Of a DNA stretch of 22,643 nucleotides, positions 16,449 to 22,575 are shown one piece after another; position 1 is the stretch's first letter; every line of letters begins with the position of its first letter. The stretch is from CAZXFG01 sp964640515 (lineage in GTDB: Bacteria > Patescibacteriota > Patescibacteriia > Magasanikbacterales > GWA2-37-8), in assembly GCA_964640515.1 (NCBI GenBank), contig CAZXFG010000007.1:1-22643 (forward strand), in the 5' to 3' direction. The notes under the pieces were generated by a model that saw only the letters and a list, made by a program, of their open reading frames with translations, was not told the origin of the DNA and ran no database searches. The position numbers and the translations under genes are program-made.

Positions 16449-18056
16449 TTATTTCTTTTTTAATGGTATCCAAAATCCAAACTCGCTTCCTTTGCCCAGA
16501 CCGCGGCTGTGCGCCCACACTCTCCCGCCGTGGGCCTCAATAAATTTACGGCAAACGAACAATCCTAAACCAGTGCCGTTCACATTCATGTGCTTAACAT
16601 TATCTCCGCGATAAAATTTCTGAAAAAAGTTAGCTTCATCGTTCTTTTCAAAACCTGCCCCCTGATCCCTGACCATCACCTCTACTCCGTCTTCTTTTCT
16701 CTCGGTGATTATCTCTATTTTTCCTTGTTCACTGTATTTAATCGCGTTATCCACATAGTTATATATCACATGGTGTATTTTCTCTTCATCCATATAGACT
16801 CGTCCCAATTCGCGATTGGACGACCAAATGATTTGCAACTTCTGACTGCCCGCTTTTTCCGTTAAATCATTCACCACATCTTTCACTACTTTATTCAAAT
16901 CACCGTCTTTAAACGCGAACTTAGTGCGACCCTGCTCAATACGCGAGATATCCAAAAATTCATCCACCAATTTGATTAAGTGTTCATTGCTGGTATCCAT
17001 ATTCTGTAGCACACTCACTGTCTTCACGCCTACCTTGCCATAGGCGCCATCGGTAATAAGTTCAATATACCCTTTAAGCACGGAAAGCGGGGTGCGCAAT
17101 TGATGAGCGGCAATGGAGAGGAATTCAGTTTTTTGTTTGTCCAGCTCCTGCAAACGAATATTGGCCCGCTCTAAAGAATGCGCCAAATTGATGATTTCTT
17201 CTCGGCGATGCATTTCCTTACGCACATTCACAATTAAGAGGTAGGATATGCCCCATACAGCCATCATCACGATACCATTTAATGTAAACCCACGCGGCGA
17301 ATCAGAGGATACAAATTGAATAAATAAAAATAAATTCAAGATTAAAATAAAAGCCTCGGTGGCAATCAACCTTATGTTCAAAAGTTTATGCTTTAAAATG
17401 GCATGGGTGGTGAAAGCGGCTAAAATAGTAGAGCAAACTTGACCCAGCCAATTCAATTCAAAATAACCGAACCACGGCAATACCAAATTAGTAATCATGG
17501 CCAAGTTAGAACCCATAAAATACCCGGCCAATACTAGAACGGCTTGCTTGCGCAGCTCACCTTTTAATCGTTTAATCTTCCAAAACAAAATGAGAAAACC
17601 AACCAAAAAATATAAACTGATGTGAGCGGCATAAACCGCATACCAAGGACCCCACAAAATTATATCCTCTCCACGATCAACTATCTGTACGCCGGTAATA
17701 AACAAAGTGGGATGAAAACATAATAATATTATCCCTAAATTTTCTAAAAATAATATTATCTGTAACCAAATAGGTACATCCCGTTCATCGGGAAAGACTA
17801 ACGTGAATAACAAAAAAGTTGGAGAAGTAAATGAGGCCATAACATAAAGTATCCTCACCCACAAAACCACTTCGCCAAAAAAATGAGCTCGGTAAAAGAC
17901 CATCGGAGCGATCCAGCCGACTATAGATAAGATGGCGAACAAATAGGTGCGACCACTCTTAGTTTTTCTGCCGTAACGATAAAAAATCCATAGCAACAAA
18001 AAATTGATGGCCAAAGAAATCAAAACCACTATATTTCGAAAATCAAATTCAATCAT
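16449..18056 (-). CDS. Membrane sensor histidine kinase
   Basis: The 535-residue protein has an N-terminal sensor of about eight membrane helices (residues ~8-275, 7TM-type histidine-kinase N-region). A short coiled linker (HRREEIINLAHSLERANIRL) leads to the HisKA H-box FLSIAAHQLRTPL with phosphoacceptor H318. The ATPase boxes are YVDNAIKYS (N437), DQGAGF (464-469) and GTGLGLFVC (494-502). It is complete and should autophosphorylate; the signal and partner regulator are unknown. The paralogue lacking the histidine follows after 5 bp. A perfect TATAAT lies 10 nt before the ATG, so the mRNA is probably leaderless or nearly so. Confidence 0.93.
   Translation of the reverse strand: MIEFDFRNIVVLISLAINFLLLWIFYRYGRKTKSGRTYLFAILSIVGWIAPMVFYRAHFFGEVVLWVRILYVMASFTSPTFLLFTLVFPDERDVPIWLQIILFLENLGIILLCFHPTLFITGVQIVDRGEDIILWGPWYAVYAAHISLYFLVGFLILFWKIKRLKGELRKQAVLVLAGYFMGSNLAMITNLVLPWFGYFELNWLGQVCSTILAAFTTHAILKHKLLNIRLIATEAFILILNLFLFIQFVSSDSPRGFTLNGIVMMAVWGISYLLIVNVRKEMHRREEIINLAHSLERANIRLQELDKQKTEFLSIAAHQLRTPLSVLKGYIELITDGAYGKVGVKTVSVLQNMDTSNEHLIKLVDEFLDISRIEQGRTKFAFKDGDLNKVVKDVVNDLTEKAGSQKLQIIWSSNRELGRVYMDEEKIHHVIYNYVDNAIKYSEQGKIEIITERKEDGVEVMVRDQGAGFEKNDEANFFQKFYRGDNVKHMNVNGTGLGLFVCRKFIEAHGGRVWAHSRGLGKGSEFGFWIPLKKK
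16461..16531 (-). repeat. 71-bp near-identical block shared with the downstream kinase gene (copy 2)
   Basis: Partner of the block at 14920-14990. It covers the last ~24 codons before the terminal lysines of the intact kinase. The sharp boundary of identity suggests recent gene conversion between the tandem genes. Confidence 0.85.
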
Positions 18057-18066
18057 AGTCTAATGT

Positions 18067-18095
18067 ATTATACACTATTTAGACTCCTTTGATAA
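18067..18095 (-). promoter_or_regulatory. Promoter of the tandem histidine kinases
   Basis: Minus-strand TTATCA (18095-18090), a 17-nt spacer and a perfect TATAAT (18072-18067). The predicted start near 18060 is only about 3 nt before the ATG at 18056, with no room for a Shine-Dalgarno sequence. Confidence 0.65.
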
Positions 18096-18096
18096 C

Positions 18097-18136
18097 AAAA
18101 ACACACAAAGCACTCAAAAATTGAGTGCTTTGTGTG
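18097..18136 (-). terminator. Strong terminator after the GC-rich Rossmann gene
   Basis: Perfect 16-bp stem CACACAAAGCACTCAA (18102-18117) and TTGAGTGCTTTGTGTG (18121-18136) with an AAA loop. On the minus strand it is followed by GTTTTTG. It insulates the upstream GC-rich gene from the histidine-kinase promoter that starts right after it. Confidence 0.85.
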
Positions 18137-18137
18137 G

Positions 18138-18175
18138 CTCGCGAGCGAGATGGTCCCCTACCATCTGCTCGCGAG
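18138..18175 (-). repeat. Long GC-rich hairpin between gene stop and terminator
   Basis: CTCGCGAGC (18138-18146) pairs with GCTCGCGAG (18167-18175), and AGATGGT (18148-18154) with ACCATCT (18160-18166). There is a single bulged G and a 5-nt loop. It begins 5 nt after the stop codon of the GC-rich gene and abuts its terminator. It may protect the mRNA 3' end; it shares no clear homology with the ~91-bp repeat. Confidence 0.7.
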
Positions 18176-18180
18176 TCGTC

Positions 18181-19287
18181 CTAGTCTTCCGGATGCCGTT
18201 CCAGCCTCGCGTGAAAGCCGGAACGCGCCGCTGCTTCGTTGAAGCTCTTCTGGTTGTCCAAAACCTCACGGCCCTGAAACAACACGGTAAGCGCCTCTAC
18301 CAAGCAACCCGGTATATCATCTCGCCTGAAGTTCGGCAGGCGAGGAAACATGCGGAGAGCGCCGTCCGCCATGGATGCTTTCCAGACATCTGCGCCCTGC
18401 GCCACCAGCCGTTCACGAATCGGCCGGTGGATCGGAGGGTGGGTATCGTCTGCAATTAGCACCCCTGGACGGAAATGCGACACTAAATCGGAGATGTCGT
18501 CACCACGAGCGGTGAGAATAATCACCGCCTGGGCGACCACGAGGTTGTGTGGGTCGTGCGAACAGAGCACGTTGCCCGCCTCATGGCTGATGTCCTCGTC
18601 TTGATAACGAGGGTCGATAGCGACGACGAGGTGAAACTCTCGCGCCAGGTCTTGGACGAGCTGGGAACCGATGTAGCCAGCGCCACCGGGAACTCCGATG
18701 GTTACCTCGCTGGTTGATTTACCAAGCTTCTTCGCCAGTTCCCTGGCTGCATTCAGCATGGCATACCTGGTTCCAGCCGAGCCGTCGACGAACGGAGGCG
18801 GGAGACTTCCACCTGCTTTCCGAACAAAGCTAGGCAGTCTCCCGGCCAAAGCGACAGCTCCCACCTGCGGGAATTCCTGGTGAAACGCGCCGAGTACATC
18901 ATGGATGAGTTGGGGTTGCTCATCCAGCTTCTCGGCCGAGATTTGAGTGGCTCCGATCAGGCCCCAAATCCGCCCGTAGCGGATGAAGCCGATCGGAAAC
19001 ATCGGACGAAGGAATCGCGCCACCCATTGAGGAAAATAAGCGCGCGAATCCTTCTCGGTTCCGGGATAAACCAGAAACACGATGTCCGGATGCACCACTC
19101 GCTTGAGAATTGGCCATGCCAGATACACTACCATGAAGAAGAACGCTCTCGCCGCCATCTGGAGACGACGATAGAATCTCCTGACCTTGCGGTACAAGAG
19201 GCTCTGGGACCGTCGACGGTCGTCCCTCACCGTTTCCGCCCTTTCCCTGGGGCGGACGACAGGGTCCTGATGGAGCAAAAGCGTCAT
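18181..19287 (-). CDS. GC-rich gene for a Rossmann-fold NAD(P)-binding protein
   Basis: The 368-residue protein has a very basic N-terminus, one hydrophobic segment at ~45-62 (possible membrane attachment), a middle domain, and a C-terminal dinucleotide-binding domain. The latter has VTIGVPGGAGYIGSQLVQDL (G201, G202, G204, G207) and an acidic strand end AIDPRY (D225), which suggests NAD preference. The order of domains, with a small-molecule domain before a shikimate-dehydrogenase-like Rossmann domain, loosely recalls fatty-aldehyde-forming acyl-ACP reductases, but I cannot assign a substrate. Base composition is clearly higher in GC than its neighbours. GGGAGG (19301-19296) is 8 nt before the ATG. 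It stands alone, with a long hairpin and a strong terminator behind it. Horizontal acquisition is likely. Confidence 0.75.
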   Translation of the reverse strand: MTLLLHQDPVVRPRERAETVRDDRRRSQSLLYRKVRRFYRRLQMAARAFFFMVVYLAWPILKRVVHPDIVFLVYPGTEKDSRAYFPQWVARFLRPMFPIGFIRYGRIWGLIGATQISAEKLDEQPQLIHDVLGAFHQEFPQVGAVALAGRLPSFVRKAGGSLPPPFVDGSAGTRYAMLNAARELAKKLGKSTSEVTIGVPGGAGYIGSQLVQDLAREFHLVVAIDPRYQDEDISHEAGNVLCSHDPHNLVVAQAVIILTARGDDISDLVSHFRPGVLIADDTHPPIHRPIRERLVAQGADVWKASMADGALRMFPRLPNFRRDDIPGCLVEALTVLFQGREVLDNQKSFNEAAARSGFHARLERHPED

Positions 19288-19295
19288 GCTCCTTA

Positions 19296-19331
19296 CCTCC
19301 CTCGCCCGCCCGGGCGAAATCCATTGGAGGG
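19296..19331 (-). promoter_or_regulatory. Leader hairpin that can mask the ribosome site of the GC-rich gene
   Basis: On the minus strand CCCTCC (19331-19326) can pair perfectly with the Shine-Dalgarno sequence GGGAGG (19301-19296), enclosing a CGCCC/GGGCG inner hairpin. An upstream GGGC can alternatively pair with the GCCC that overlaps CCCTCC, which would free the ribosome site. A translational switch is possible; this is inference from pairing only. Confidence 0.35.
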
Positions 19332-19385
19332 CGTCATTGCCCTGTCTTTGCCTATAAAAATTTTCTAGACAAAAAAAGACAACAA

Positions 19386-19754
19386 CTATTTCCTTTTATC
19401 TCTAAACCTCCCTAAATTAATATCCAACGCTTTATAAACCTCTTGTAATTTTTCTGGTTTCAATTCGCCTTTCTTGGCCACCAATATTCCTCGGTTGCAA
19501 GTCATCACTTTATGCAGCTGACAAATTCCGTCTTGACCCAATCCGGTTTCGTCTTGTTTTAACAAAACTTCGTTCACCATAATTTCTCCTCGCTCGTAAG
19601 GTTGGACTAAAGCGCACACTACGGTCGGCAAGCCATCATTCAAAATATTATCTTGTAAAATTACCACGGCTTTTTGTTTTTCTTCTTCCTCTATCAAAAA
19701 AACATCTCCTCGCCTTACTGCCCCGCAATACATTTTATCCAGATCAAACGGCAT
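19386..19754 (-). CDS. MazF/PemK-type toxin
   Basis: Likely a sequence-specific endoribonuclease of the MazF/PemK/Kid family. The 122-residue product has the family start RRGDVFLIEEEEKQKAVVIL (RGDV at 15-18), a middle strand TVVCALVQPY, and VLLKQDETGLGQDGICQLHK before VMTCNRG, matching the usual order of loops. The length is normal. MPFDLDKM at the N-terminus leaves M8 as another possible start. It is the last gene of a three-gene operon whose first product is a ribbon-helix-helix protein, the standard antitoxin type. It starts 2 bp after the middle gene's stop. No terminator hairpin is evident between it and the GC-rich gene. Confidence 0.85.
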   Translation of the reverse strand: MPFDLDKMYCGAVRRGDVFLIEEEEKQKAVVILQDNILNDGLPTVVCALVQPYERGEIMVNEVLLKQDETGLGQDGICQLHKVMTCNRGILVAKKGELKPEKLQEVYKALDINLGRFRDKRK

Positions 19755-19756
19755 AA

Positions 19757-20029
19757 TTACATGAACGGTTTAAAATCTTCTTTTTTAAATACTCCGCTCG
19801 TTAATCCGATAACCACATATTCCAGAGTGGCCTGCAACCTAGTTTCGTCCGACAAAGTACAAAAATCCACCACTCCTTCTTTTTGCATTTTGTCGCAAAT
19901 AAATTTTCCCAAATCCGCTATACGCTCCGGATGGTGTTGCATGGCTTGTTCTAATGTTTGAACCAAAGTTTTATGTTCCAGAGATAAGCTACTCAAAATG
20001 TGGTCGTCTATACTTTGTTGGTTTGGCAT
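19757..20029 (-). CDS. Unrecognised 90-residue protein, middle gene of toxin-antitoxin operon
   Basis: A predicted mostly helical soluble protein starting MPNQQSIDDHILSSLSLEHK. It has a conserved-looking centre (ERIADLGKFICDKMQKEGVV) and a C-terminal ATLEYVVIGLTSGVFKKEDF. I do not recognise the family. It lies 10 bp after the RHH gene and 2 bp before the MazF gene, tightly packed in the same operon. It could be an extra antitoxin component, a chaperone-like partner or a structural adaptor; position is the only evidence. Confidence 0.75.
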   Translation of the reverse strand: MPNQQSIDDHILSSLSLEHKTLVQTLEQAMQHHPERIADLGKFICDKMQKEGVVDFCTLSDETRLQATLEYVVIGLTSGVFKKEDFKPFM

Positions 20030-20039
20030 AAAATTTTAA

Positions 20040-20240
20040 TTAATTTTGTCTATGTTTAGAAACTTTTCTTAATTCGTCTTCCATGGATTTGACTTCCTGG
20101 TCATGCTTGTGACGCAAAATGCAACGAGCCACAAAGTCACTCCGCTTCCCATGTGGAAAGGTTTTGCGGAAGTATTCGGCCAGACTTTTGGGTAATTTTA
20201 GCGTTAAACGCTCTATTTTCTCTTCTTTTGTTTTAGGCAT
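20040..20240 (-). CDS. Ribbon-helix-helix antitoxin-like DNA-binding protein
   Basis: The 66-residue protein has a ribbon-helix-helix pattern: strand ERLTLKLPKSL (residues 10-20), then helix AEYFRKTF, turn PHGKRS, and helix DFVARCILR, followed by a charged tail that could wrap a toxin. RHH proteins bind palindromic operators as dimers of dimers and commonly serve as MazF/PemK antitoxins. An exact 16-bp palindrome lies between the -35 and -10 boxes of its own promoter, consistent with autorepression. The ATG is about 2 nt after the predicted transcription start, so the mRNA is probably leaderless. Confidence 0.85.
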   Translation of the reverse strand: MPKTKEEKIERLTLKLPKSLAEYFRKTFPHGKRSDFVARCILRHKHDQEVKSMEDELRKVSKHRQN

Positions 20241-20248
20241 ATATAACT

Positions 20249-20278
20249 AACATAACACCTATACAGGTGTGCTGTAAA
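20249..20278 (-). promoter_or_regulatory. Promoter of the toxin-antitoxin operon
   Basis: Minus-strand TTTACA (20278-20273, 5/6), an 18-nt spacer and TATGTT (20254-20249, 4/6). The start of transcription is predicted near 20242, next to the ATG at 20240. Confidence 0.65.
20255..20270. promoter_or_regulatory. Palindromic operator of the toxin-antitoxin operon
   Basis: ACACCT-ATAC-AGGTGT is a 6+6 inverted repeat filling 16 of the 18 spacer bases between the -35 and -10 boxes. Bound RHH protein would block RNA polymerase, giving autorepression. Confidence 0.7.
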
Positions 20279-20332
20279 GATGTACTGTGGATAATTAAAC
20301 AACGAAAAATTACCTAAAATAAGCCAAACGGG

Positions 20333-20361
20333 TTGACTTTTATGTATTCACGTTGTTAAAT
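20333..20361 (+). promoter_or_regulatory. Promoter of the small GC-rich gene
   Basis: TTGACT (20333-20338), a 17-nt spacer and TTAAAT (20356-20361). It is followed by a leader of about 22 nt carrying AGGAGG (20379-20384) 5 nt before the ATG, the strongest Shine-Dalgarno sequence in the window. Confidence 0.6.
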
Positions 20362-20389
20362 AGAACTAACTCTTGACTAGGAGGCGGTC

Positions 20390-20659
20390 ATGAACAAGGA
20401 ACCCCTCTACCTGTTGCTGGCCTGGGCCATGGTTCCGATCCTTGTCCCGGTGTATATCCGGGGCGTGTGGCCGGAACTGCGGACGCTGGGCGCTGACGAG
20501 CTCTGCGTGCATGTGTTGGCGCTCACGGTGGCCCCCGTGCTCATCCCCCTCTACTACCTCGCCTGCTGGAACTGCCATCACGGAGGAGACCCGAACCAGT
20601 CCATCTGGTACGCCCCGGTCACCTTCCTGCGACTCCTGCCCTCGCTTGCCAAGGGCTGA
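20390..20659 (+). CDS. GC-rich gene for a small membrane protein (89 residues)
   Basis: Starts MNKEPLYLLLAWAMVPILVP after a near-perfect Shine-Dalgarno sequence. Two hydrophobic helices, at about residues 6-22 and 42-58, enclose a short acidic segment. A C-terminal part contains the motif CWNCHHGGDPNQS (two cysteines, two histidines), which could bind a metal or sit at a membrane surface. I do not recognise a family. Base composition is far above that of neighbouring genes; I counted 42 G/C in the 60 bases from 20461. The antisense strand and another frame are also open here, as expected for GC-rich DNA. The own promoter, ribosome site and double hairpin at the 3' end support this frame. It is probably acquired. 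Confidence 0.7.
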   Translation: MNKEPLYLLLAWAMVPILVPVYIRGVWPELRTLGADELCVHVLALTVAPVLIPLYYLACWNCHHGGDPNQSIWYAPVTFLRLLPSLAKG

Positions 20660-20667
20660 ACATTACC

Positions 20668-20725
20668 CTCCTCAGCCCAATCCCCAAGTTATCTAAACTA
20701 TTAGATCACTTGGAGAGCTGAGGAG
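20668..20725 (+). repeat. Long interrupted hairpin after the small GC-rich gene
   Basis: CTCCTCAGC (20668-20676) pairs with GCTGAGGAG (20717-20725), CCAAGT (20684-20689) with ACTTGG (20708-20713), and ATCTAA (20691-20696) with TTAGAT (20701-20706) around an ACTA loop. It begins 8 nt after the stop codon and precedes the true terminator by 5 nt. Confidence 0.7.
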
Positions 20726-20730
20726 AATAA

Positions 20731-20761
20731 AAAAATACCCCGAATTGCCCGGGGTATTTTT
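20731..20761. terminator. Bidirectional terminator between the small GC-rich gene and argS
   Basis: Perfect 12-bp inverted repeat AAAAATACCCCG (20731-20742) and CGGGGTATTTTT (20750-20761) with a 7-nt loop. A and T tracts on the two sides let it end both the plus-strand small gene and minus-strand argS (stop at 20773). Confidence 0.9.
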
Positions 20762-20772
20762 ATACTTATTTT

Positions 20773-22467
20773 TTACATCTCCTCCACAGTTTCAATTCCC
20801 AACAGATATAATCCTTTGGTCATCGCTTGCTCCACCGCTTTAATCAAATGCAGACGAAAAGATAAAGCGACGCCTTCAGACTTCAAGACCGGACAAAGAT
20901 TATAAAAATTATTAAAACTCTGGGCCAAATCCAGAAGATAATGCGCTATTTTTGACGGGTCATGTTCTTTCGCCGCTCTGGCCGCCACTTCCTCAAATTC
21001 CACAATCTGATTCAACAAATTCTTCTCCGCCGGCTCAATCACTTCTGGAATAGCTAATTTCCCTAAACGCTGACCGTACTTTCTAAAAATACTTTTAATG
21101 CGCGCGACAATGTAAAGCAAATACGGCCCGCTGTCTCCGGTCAAACTGACCGATTCATTAATGTCAAAAGCGATGTCATTGGTGGCGCCGGTGCGGAGAA
21201 AAGAATATTTTACCGCGGCCATGGCTACTTTTTCCGTTACTTCTTCCGCATCCTTTATTTCGTGGTCTTTTACTAATTCCCTAATTTTATTTTTTACTTC
21301 ATCCAACAACCATTCTCCCAATACTACATTGCCGGTGCGCGAACTCATTTTCCCCTCTTTCAGACTGACCCAACCGTAAACCAAATGCTCTTCCCGGCCT
21401 TTGCTTTTCGGTAAAACAAATTCCAAAGCTTTGAAAACTACTCTGAAATATTCAGTTTGTTCTTTAGCCACTAAATGAAAAATGACTTTCGGATTATATT
21501 CTTTCAATTGCAACTCGGCCAAAGCTAAATCTTTGGCTTCATAAGTCGGCAGGCCTTTGCTGTTTAAAAATACCCGATTATGCAGACCATACTTTTCACC
21601 CGCAAAAATCACCGCCCCCTGGCTGGCTTCCAAAATTCCTTTCTTCACGCAATCTTCAACTATCCCAATCCCACGCTCAAAAACTTCTGATTCAAAATAG
21701 AGGCGATCAAAATGGGTTCCAACCCGTTTATAGATAATCTCAAAATAATCCAAACTCCATTGTCTGGTTTCTTTATAAATTTTATTTAGCTCTTTATCCC
21801 CGCCCGCGTAAATTTTTTCATTCAAATCCACAATTTCCTTTTTGGTTTGTTCATCTTTTTCATAAGCCTGTCCGCCCAAAGCGTAAACACGACCTAAAAA
21901 TTTCGCTTTCTCTTCCGCTGATTTCTTTTTTGTGGCTTCGTATTCATCCATCGTCCGCGCTATCCCCCACATACATTTAGCGATGTGAAGCCCCACATCA
22001 CCTTGATAATTAGCACGCACTACTTTATATCCGGCATTCTCAAAAATTCTGGACATGCTTTCACCTGTGGTGATATTGCGCAAATGACCGATATGAAAGG
22101 CCTTGTGCGTGTTGGGATGAGCGAACTCCACCATTATCTTTTGACCCTTGCCCGATTTGCTTCGGCCAAAATCTTTTTTATCCACTGCGCTCAAAACATT
22201 CTTTGCCAATGTTTTTGGATTCAAGAAAAAATTTATATAGTGGCCAGCTTGGGCAATCTTGTCTATAAAATTAAAACCGTTATCATTTTTAATTTTGTTC
22301 ATTTTGCCTACTAATTCTCCTATTTGCCTAAGCCCCTGGTGAGCTGTGGTGCCAAAAACAGCAAAAGACAAATCCCCCATCTCGGATCTGGGTGGGGTAG
22401 TTATCTTAATATCTCCTTCTACGCCGGCACTTTGTAATAATTTCTTAATTTCATTTTTAATATTCAT
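20773..22467 (-). CDS. argS: Arginyl-tRNA synthetase
   Basis: Class I synthetase charging tRNA-Arg. The 564-residue product has the N-terminal additional domain (1-~105), the ATP-binding HIGH motif in HPNTHKAFHIGHLRN (125-128), and GDVGLHIAKCMWG. The KMSKS loop has the form EGKMSSRTGN (K373-S376), and a C-terminal DALR anticodon-binding helix bundle carries SFNNFYNLCPVL. The segment DSGPYLLYIVARIKSI is typical of ArgS. A TATTAT -10 box is 7 nt before the ATG, and a structured repeat begins 17 nt upstream of the start codon, so its promoter lies at or inside that repeat. No Shine-Dalgarno sequence fits. Confidence 0.96.
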   Translation of the reverse strand: MNIKNEIKKLLQSAGVEGDIKITTPPRSEMGDLSFAVFGTTAHQGLRQIGELVGKMNKIKNDNGFNFIDKIAQAGHYINFFLNPKTLAKNVLSAVDKKDFGRSKSGKGQKIMVEFAHPNTHKAFHIGHLRNITTGESMSRIFENAGYKVVRANYQGDVGLHIAKCMWGIARTMDEYEATKKKSAEEKAKFLGRVYALGGQAYEKDEQTKKEIVDLNEKIYAGGDKELNKIYKETRQWSLDYFEIIYKRVGTHFDRLYFESEVFERGIGIVEDCVKKGILEASQGAVIFAGEKYGLHNRVFLNSKGLPTYEAKDLALAELQLKEYNPKVIFHLVAKEQTEYFRVVFKALEFVLPKSKGREEHLVYGWVSLKEGKMSSRTGNVVLGEWLLDEVKNKIRELVKDHEIKDAEEVTEKVAMAAVKYSFLRTGATNDIAFDINESVSLTGDSGPYLLYIVARIKSIFRKYGQRLGKLAIPEVIEPAEKNLLNQIVEFEEVAARAAKEHDPSKIAHYLLDLAQSFNNFYNLCPVLKSEGVALSFRLHLIKAVEQAMTKGLYLLGIETVEEM

Positions 22468-22474
22468 ACAATGT

Positions 22475-22480
22475 ATAATA
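22475..22480 (-). promoter_or_regulatory. -10 box of argS
   Basis: Minus-strand TATTAT (22480-22475), 7 nt before the ATG at 22467, predicting leaderless transcription. At 17-nt spacing the -35 would be TCGGAA (22503-22498), only 3/6 and lying inside the structured repeat. Confidence 0.5.
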
Positions 22481-22484
22481 TTTT

Positions 22485-22575
22485 CGCGTTTGGTATTTTC
22501 CGAGCGGGTTATGAAGCCGAGGCTTCATCCCCGAGGCCTTGGCGGCCGAGGAAAGCGAGGAAATTACCAGACGCG
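22485..22575 (+). repeat. Structured palindromic repeat, copy B
   Basis: Outer arms CGCGTTTGGTATTTTCC (22485-22501) and GGAAATTACCAGACGCG (22559-22575) pair over 17 positions with one G-T wobble and one T-T mismatch. Inside, ATGAAGCC/GGCTTCAT (22511-22528) is identical to copy A except for the two loop bases. The third hairpin is GGCC-TTGGC-GGCC (22535-22547), again flanked by GA on both sides and CC/GG. No gene is visible from 22468 to the end of the window apart from this element; downstream of it (22576-22643) I see only AT-rich sequence. Confidence 0.88.

Noticed and set aside
16444..16518. N-terminal extension of the second histidine kinase
   Set aside because: It lies inside the end of the upstream kinase gene and repeats its antisense-free coding region; MGELFTYF at 16443 is a normal membrane-protein start.
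18138..18175. Another copy of the ~91-bp repeat, because it also contains CTCGCGAGC
   Set aside because: The similarity is limited to a self-complementary GC-rich octamer; the diagnostic ATGAAGCC/GGCTTCAT core is absent.
18880..19368. Long open frames on the opposite strand and in another frame of the GC-rich Rossmann gene
   Set aside because: GC-rich DNA leaves alternative frames open. Only the 368-residue frame shows a recognisable fold motif, a ribosome site and a matching terminator.
20366..20581. Antisense and alternative-frame ORFs over the small GC-rich gene
   Set aside because: They lack ribosome sites and promoters; the plus-strand 89-residue frame has both plus hydrophobic periodicity.
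20668..20725. Integron attC site behind the small GC-rich gene
   Set aside because: The hairpin is cassette-like in position, but I find no proper GTTRRRY/RYYYAAC core pair and no integrase in the window.
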